Below are positions 61,628 to 64,000 of a DNA stretch of 64,000 nt, one piece after another (within the stretch, counting starts at the first letter, position 1; every line of letters starts with the position of its first letter). The position numbers and the translations under genes were made by a program. The DNA lies in NCBI RefSeq assembly GCF_023667495.1, contig NZ_JAMOZL010000010.1, forward strand, positions 273,525-337,524. Direction: 5' to 3'. The DNA comes from Dyadobacter sp. MSC1_007. GTDB lineage: Bacteria; Bacteroidota; Bacteroidia; Cytophagales; Spirosomataceae. Below the pieces are notes generated by a model that was not told where the DNA came from, ran no database searches, and saw only the letters and a program-made list of their open reading frames with translations.

Positions 61628-62860
61628 ATGGAAGAAAACGAACTGATCCCCCATTTGTTCAGGACGGAGTACCGGAAGCTGGTTTCTGTGTTGGCCTATT
61701 TGTTTGGTATTGAACACATTGAAGTGGCGGAAGACATTGCGAGCGACACGTTTCTGGTCGCTGCCGAAACGTGGAGCATTAAAGGCGTGCCGGATAACCC
61801 GGTGGGCTGGCTCTACACCGTAGCCAAAAACAGGACTAAAAACTACCTCAAACGGAACTCCCTCTTTGAACAAAAAATCGCCACGGAGATCAGGCATTCT
61901 TCACAGGAAGGGGAGGAAATCGAAATCGATATGTCACAAAAAAATATCACCGACAGCCAGCTTGCGATGATCTTTACGGTCTGTAACCCAGCCATTTCGG
62001 GTGATTCGCAAGTTGCGCTGGCCCTGAACCTGCTCTGTGGGTTTGGTATCCAGGAGATCGCCGACGCTTTCATTACCAATAAGGAAGTGATTTATAAGCG
62101 GCTTAACCGGGCCAAGGATAAATTGAAGGAGGCAAGGATCAGGATCGAGCAACCTGGCCCTTCCGAAATCGGCAACAGGCTCGATTCGGTGCTGACGACC
62201 TTGTATCTTTTGTACTCGGAAGGCTATTATTCCACTTCCCAAAACACTACTTTACGCAAGGACCTTTGTGCAGAGGCCATGCGCCTCAACTTTTTGCTGA
62301 TCGAAAACGAAAATACCGACCGGCCGGAGGTAAATGCATTGATGGCATTGATGTGCTTCCATTCGTCGCGCTTCGAAGCCAGGACCAACCAGAACGGCGA
62401 AATGGTGTTGTATGAAGATCAGGACGAGCAGCTATGGAACCGCGAGCTGATTGAAAAAGGGGCGTATTTTCTCAGTCGCGCCTCGCAGGGGAGTAAACTC
62501 TCGCGCTATCATGTAGAGGCGGGTATCGCGTACTGGCATACACATAAGGAGGATTCTGCCGAAAAATGGGAGCATATTCTCGACCTTTACAACCACCTGC
62601 TTGTGGCTGAATATTCGCCTATTGCTGCCCTCAACCGCACCTATGCCGTGGCAAAAGTGAAAGGCAATGCCGCTGCGATTGCGGAAGCGGAAAAGCTCAA
62701 TCTCACCAACAACCACTTCTATTATTCCTTGCTGGGGACGCTCTATACCGGCGTGGACAATGCCCGGGCGGTGGAACATTTCAAAACGGCCGTCAAGCTG
62801 GCCTACACCGCGCCCGACAAGGCTATGATGCTCAAAAATGTCAGAAAGCTGGAAGGGTAG
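61628..62860 (+). CDS. ECF-type RNA polymerase sigma factor with C-terminal extension (ECF42-like)
   Basis: The 410-residue protein begins with sigma region 2 (about 8-75; EDIASDTFLVAAETW, then NPVGWLYTVAKNRTKNYLKR) and region 4 (about 105-165; QVALALNLLCGFGIQEIADAFITNKEVIYKRLNRAK). It then continues for about 240 residues with a helical DUF6596 domain and TPR-like repeats (SEGYYSTSQNTTLRKDLCAEAMRL split by a turn; YNHLLVAEYSPIAALNRTYAVAKV). In this class the extension replaces an anti-sigma factor as control element. The YCII/DGPF gene immediately upstream is its usual partner. Target genes are not evident here. Confidence 0.93.
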   Translation: MEENELIPHLFRTEYRKLVSVLAYLFGIEHIEVAEDIASDTFLVAAETWSIKGVPDNPVGWLYTVAKNRTKNYLKRNSLFEQKIATEIRHSSQEGEEIEIDMSQKNITDSQLAMIFTVCNPAISGDSQVALALNLLCGFGIQEIADAFITNKEVIYKRLNRAKDKLKEARIRIEQPGPSEIGNRLDSVLTTLYLLYSEGYYSTSQNTTLRKDLCAEAMRLNFLLIENENTDRPEVNALMALMCFHSSRFEARTNQNGEMVLYEDQDEQLWNRELIEKGAYFLSRASQGSKLSRYHVEAGIAYWHTHKEDSAEKWEHILDLYNHLLVAEYSPIAALNRTYAVAKVKGNAAAIAEAEKLNLTNNHFYYSLLGTLYTGVDNARAVEHFKTAVKLAYTAPDKAMMLKNVRKLEG

Positions 62861-62906
62861 GGTGCTACTGGACGTTGAGCACATTGCTTGTCACACTGAG
62901 CGCAAA

Positions 62907-62970
62907 TGTCACCCTGAGCGCAGTCGAAGGGTAACGTGCGTGATGCCCTTCGACTGCGCTCAGGGTGACA
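62907..62970. repeat. Dispersed palindromic repeat, copy 3 (perfect form)
   Basis: Two perfect 25-base inverted arms (62907-62931 and 62946-62970, starting TGTCACCCTGAGCG) flank a 14-base loop (62932-62945, taacgtgcgtgatg). It lacks the 15-base insert of copies 1 and 2. A decayed half-copy precedes it at about 62889-62903. It lies between convergent genes, where it may serve as a two-way terminator. Confidence 0.92.
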
Positions 62971-63019
62971 ATTAGGTGCTCGGGATAGCAGCCAGAGTGT
63001 CAAGAAGTGTTGCTTTTGC

Positions 63020-63940
63020 TCACACCGTCATCGCTTCCGGCTCTTTCCATTTACTTATAAAAATCTCCTGTAATTGCTCGATCTCGTTTTGGTAGATCGT
63101 CTTTTTGCGTGTGCCGAAATAGAGCGTGTTTTCAAGAGGCGTAATTCCCTCCCATACCAATTGTATTTTGCCCGATTCGATGGCCTCGCAGCATAGGAAA
63201 TGCGGCACGATTGAAAATCCTTCCCCGTCGCTCAGGCAGCGGATGATGGAGCAGATGTTTGGTACAATGTAATTAGGGCGAAAATCCGGGTGCTGCTCGA
63301 AATTTTTGAGCCAGAAGTTCTTCAGATGATCCATATCCGCCGCCGTGCTGTACCATATCTGCTGTTTGAGCCATTGCGCGGCTTCACTCTTCCGGGTTTT
63401 GTTTAAAAGCCCGTCCAGCGGACCACCATCAGTATTGTTACCCGCAATAAGTACGATCCTTTCTTTCGAAAACGGCTTGTATACCAGGTTTTGCTGCTGG
63501 CCCTGCTGAGGCGTCACGATCAGGTCGAGCAGGCCGTTGTCCAGATCGTGCTGCATTTGCGGATACTCGCCAAATTTGATAATGAGGTTGAAAGGCAGTG
63601 ACGCAATGTGCTCTTCCAGCGTGTATTGGAAGGTTTCAAAGCACATACCCAGACTAATCGTCGGTCGTTCGGCTTTGGAGCTTTTATGGAAATGCTGCTC
63701 CACCGCTTCCAGCTTGCGGATCGGGTCGAGTACAAAGTTGTAAAGTACCTTACCTTTTTCGGTCGGTACCATTTTCCGTGGCGAGCGGTCGAACAATTTA
63801 TGGCCGGTGTAGGCTTCCAGCGAATTTAAATGCAGACTGACGCCCGGCTGCGAAATAAAAAGCTCCTGCGCCGCCGCCGACAAAGTGCCGGTTTCATATA
63901 TAGCCTTAAAAGTGCGAAGCCATTCGAGATTGAGTTGCAT
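63020..63940 (-). CDS. LysR-family transcriptional regulator
   Basis: The 306-residue regulator has the N-terminal LysR winged helix (about 1-60; WLRTFKAIYETGTLSAAAQELFISQPGVSLHL, broken here as helix, turn and recognition helix) and a C-terminal periplasmic-binding-like sensing domain (about 90-295; ISLGMCFETFQYTLEEH, LDLIVTPQQGQ, YIVPNICSIIRCLSDGEGFSIVP). LysR proteins usually control a divergent gene, which here would lie beyond the right edge of the window. The gene converges on the sigma-factor gene across repeat copy 3. Ligand and target are unknown. Confidence 0.93.
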   Translation of the reverse strand: MQLNLEWLRTFKAIYETGTLSAAAQELFISQPGVSLHLNSLEAYTGHKLFDRSPRKMVPTEKGKVLYNFVLDPIRKLEAVEQHFHKSSKAERPTISLGMCFETFQYTLEEHIASLPFNLIIKFGEYPQMQHDLDNGLLDLIVTPQQGQQQNLVYKPFSKERIVLIAGNNTDGGPLDGLLNKTRKSEAAQWLKQQIWYSTAADMDHLKNFWLKNFEQHPDFRPNYIVPNICSIIRCLSDGEGFSIVPHFLCCEAIESGKIQLVWEGITPLENTLYFGTRKKTIYQNEIEQLQEIFISKWKEPEAMTV

Positions 63941-64000
63941 GGTTTTGGGAGTTTTGGAGTTGGGAATAGGGACTAGGGGAGGAGGGAGGAAGGGGAGGAA

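Overview
The window comes from a Bacteroidota genome, most likely a Cytophagales soil or plant bacterium of the Dyadobacter/Spirosoma kind. The reasons are three SusC/SusD pairs, three hybrid two-component systems (HTCS), a type IX secretion sorting domain, almost no Shine-Dalgarno sequences, Bacteroidota-style TAnnTTTG -7 promoter elements, and about 50 % G+C. The genus is inferred from gene style, not from a marker gene. I saw no rRNA, tRNA, CRISPR array, transposase or phage gene.

Layout. 1-11334: tail of an upstream gene, then polysaccharide utilization locus (PUL) 1: HTCS, SusC, SusD and a GH30 glycosidase. 11428-17640: DoxX protein, polytopic membrane protein, small secreted protein, DinB-like protein and a large PQQ-type sugar dehydrogenase/PKD/cytochrome c protein. 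17794-24361: L-fucose operon on the minus strand (fuconate dehydratase, SDR dehydrogenase, mutarotase, FucP-type permease, GH29 fucosidase) with a divergent AraC regulator. 24399-30240: unknown secreted protein, then a SusC/SusD pair (PUL 2) with no enzyme or regulator beside it. 30562-42882: XRE-type protein, then a complete fructan PUL on the minus strand (fructose transporter, fructokinase, SusC, SusD, GH32, and an HTCS with a periplasmic sugar-binding sensor). 43167-50897: a T9SS-exported beta-helix protein divergent from a third HTCS.

50894-60279 is the most unusual part. On the minus strand a compact five-gene unit (heme-binding/P460 protein, DUF1223 protein, lipoprotein, LytS-like kinase, LytTR regulator) leads into a five-gene cluster. 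That cluster encodes a pilin-like secreted subunit, a two-Ig-domain chaperone-like protein, a 902-residue outer-membrane barrel built like an usher, and two more secreted beta-rich subunits. It reads as a chaperone-usher-like surface-fibre system with its own two-component control; this is inferred from architecture and gene order. 60609-63940 holds an Ohr peroxidase, a YCII/DGPF protein with its ECF sigma factor, and a LysR regulator.

Together the genes describe a glycan forager that senses sugars in the periplasm (HTCS), imports oligosaccharides through SusCD and breaks them down with GH30, GH29 and GH32 enzymes. Fucose appears to follow an oxidative route and fructose a kinase route. Three copies of a long palindromic repeat (TGTCACCCTGAGCG arms) and a cluster of REP-like hairpins lie between genes.
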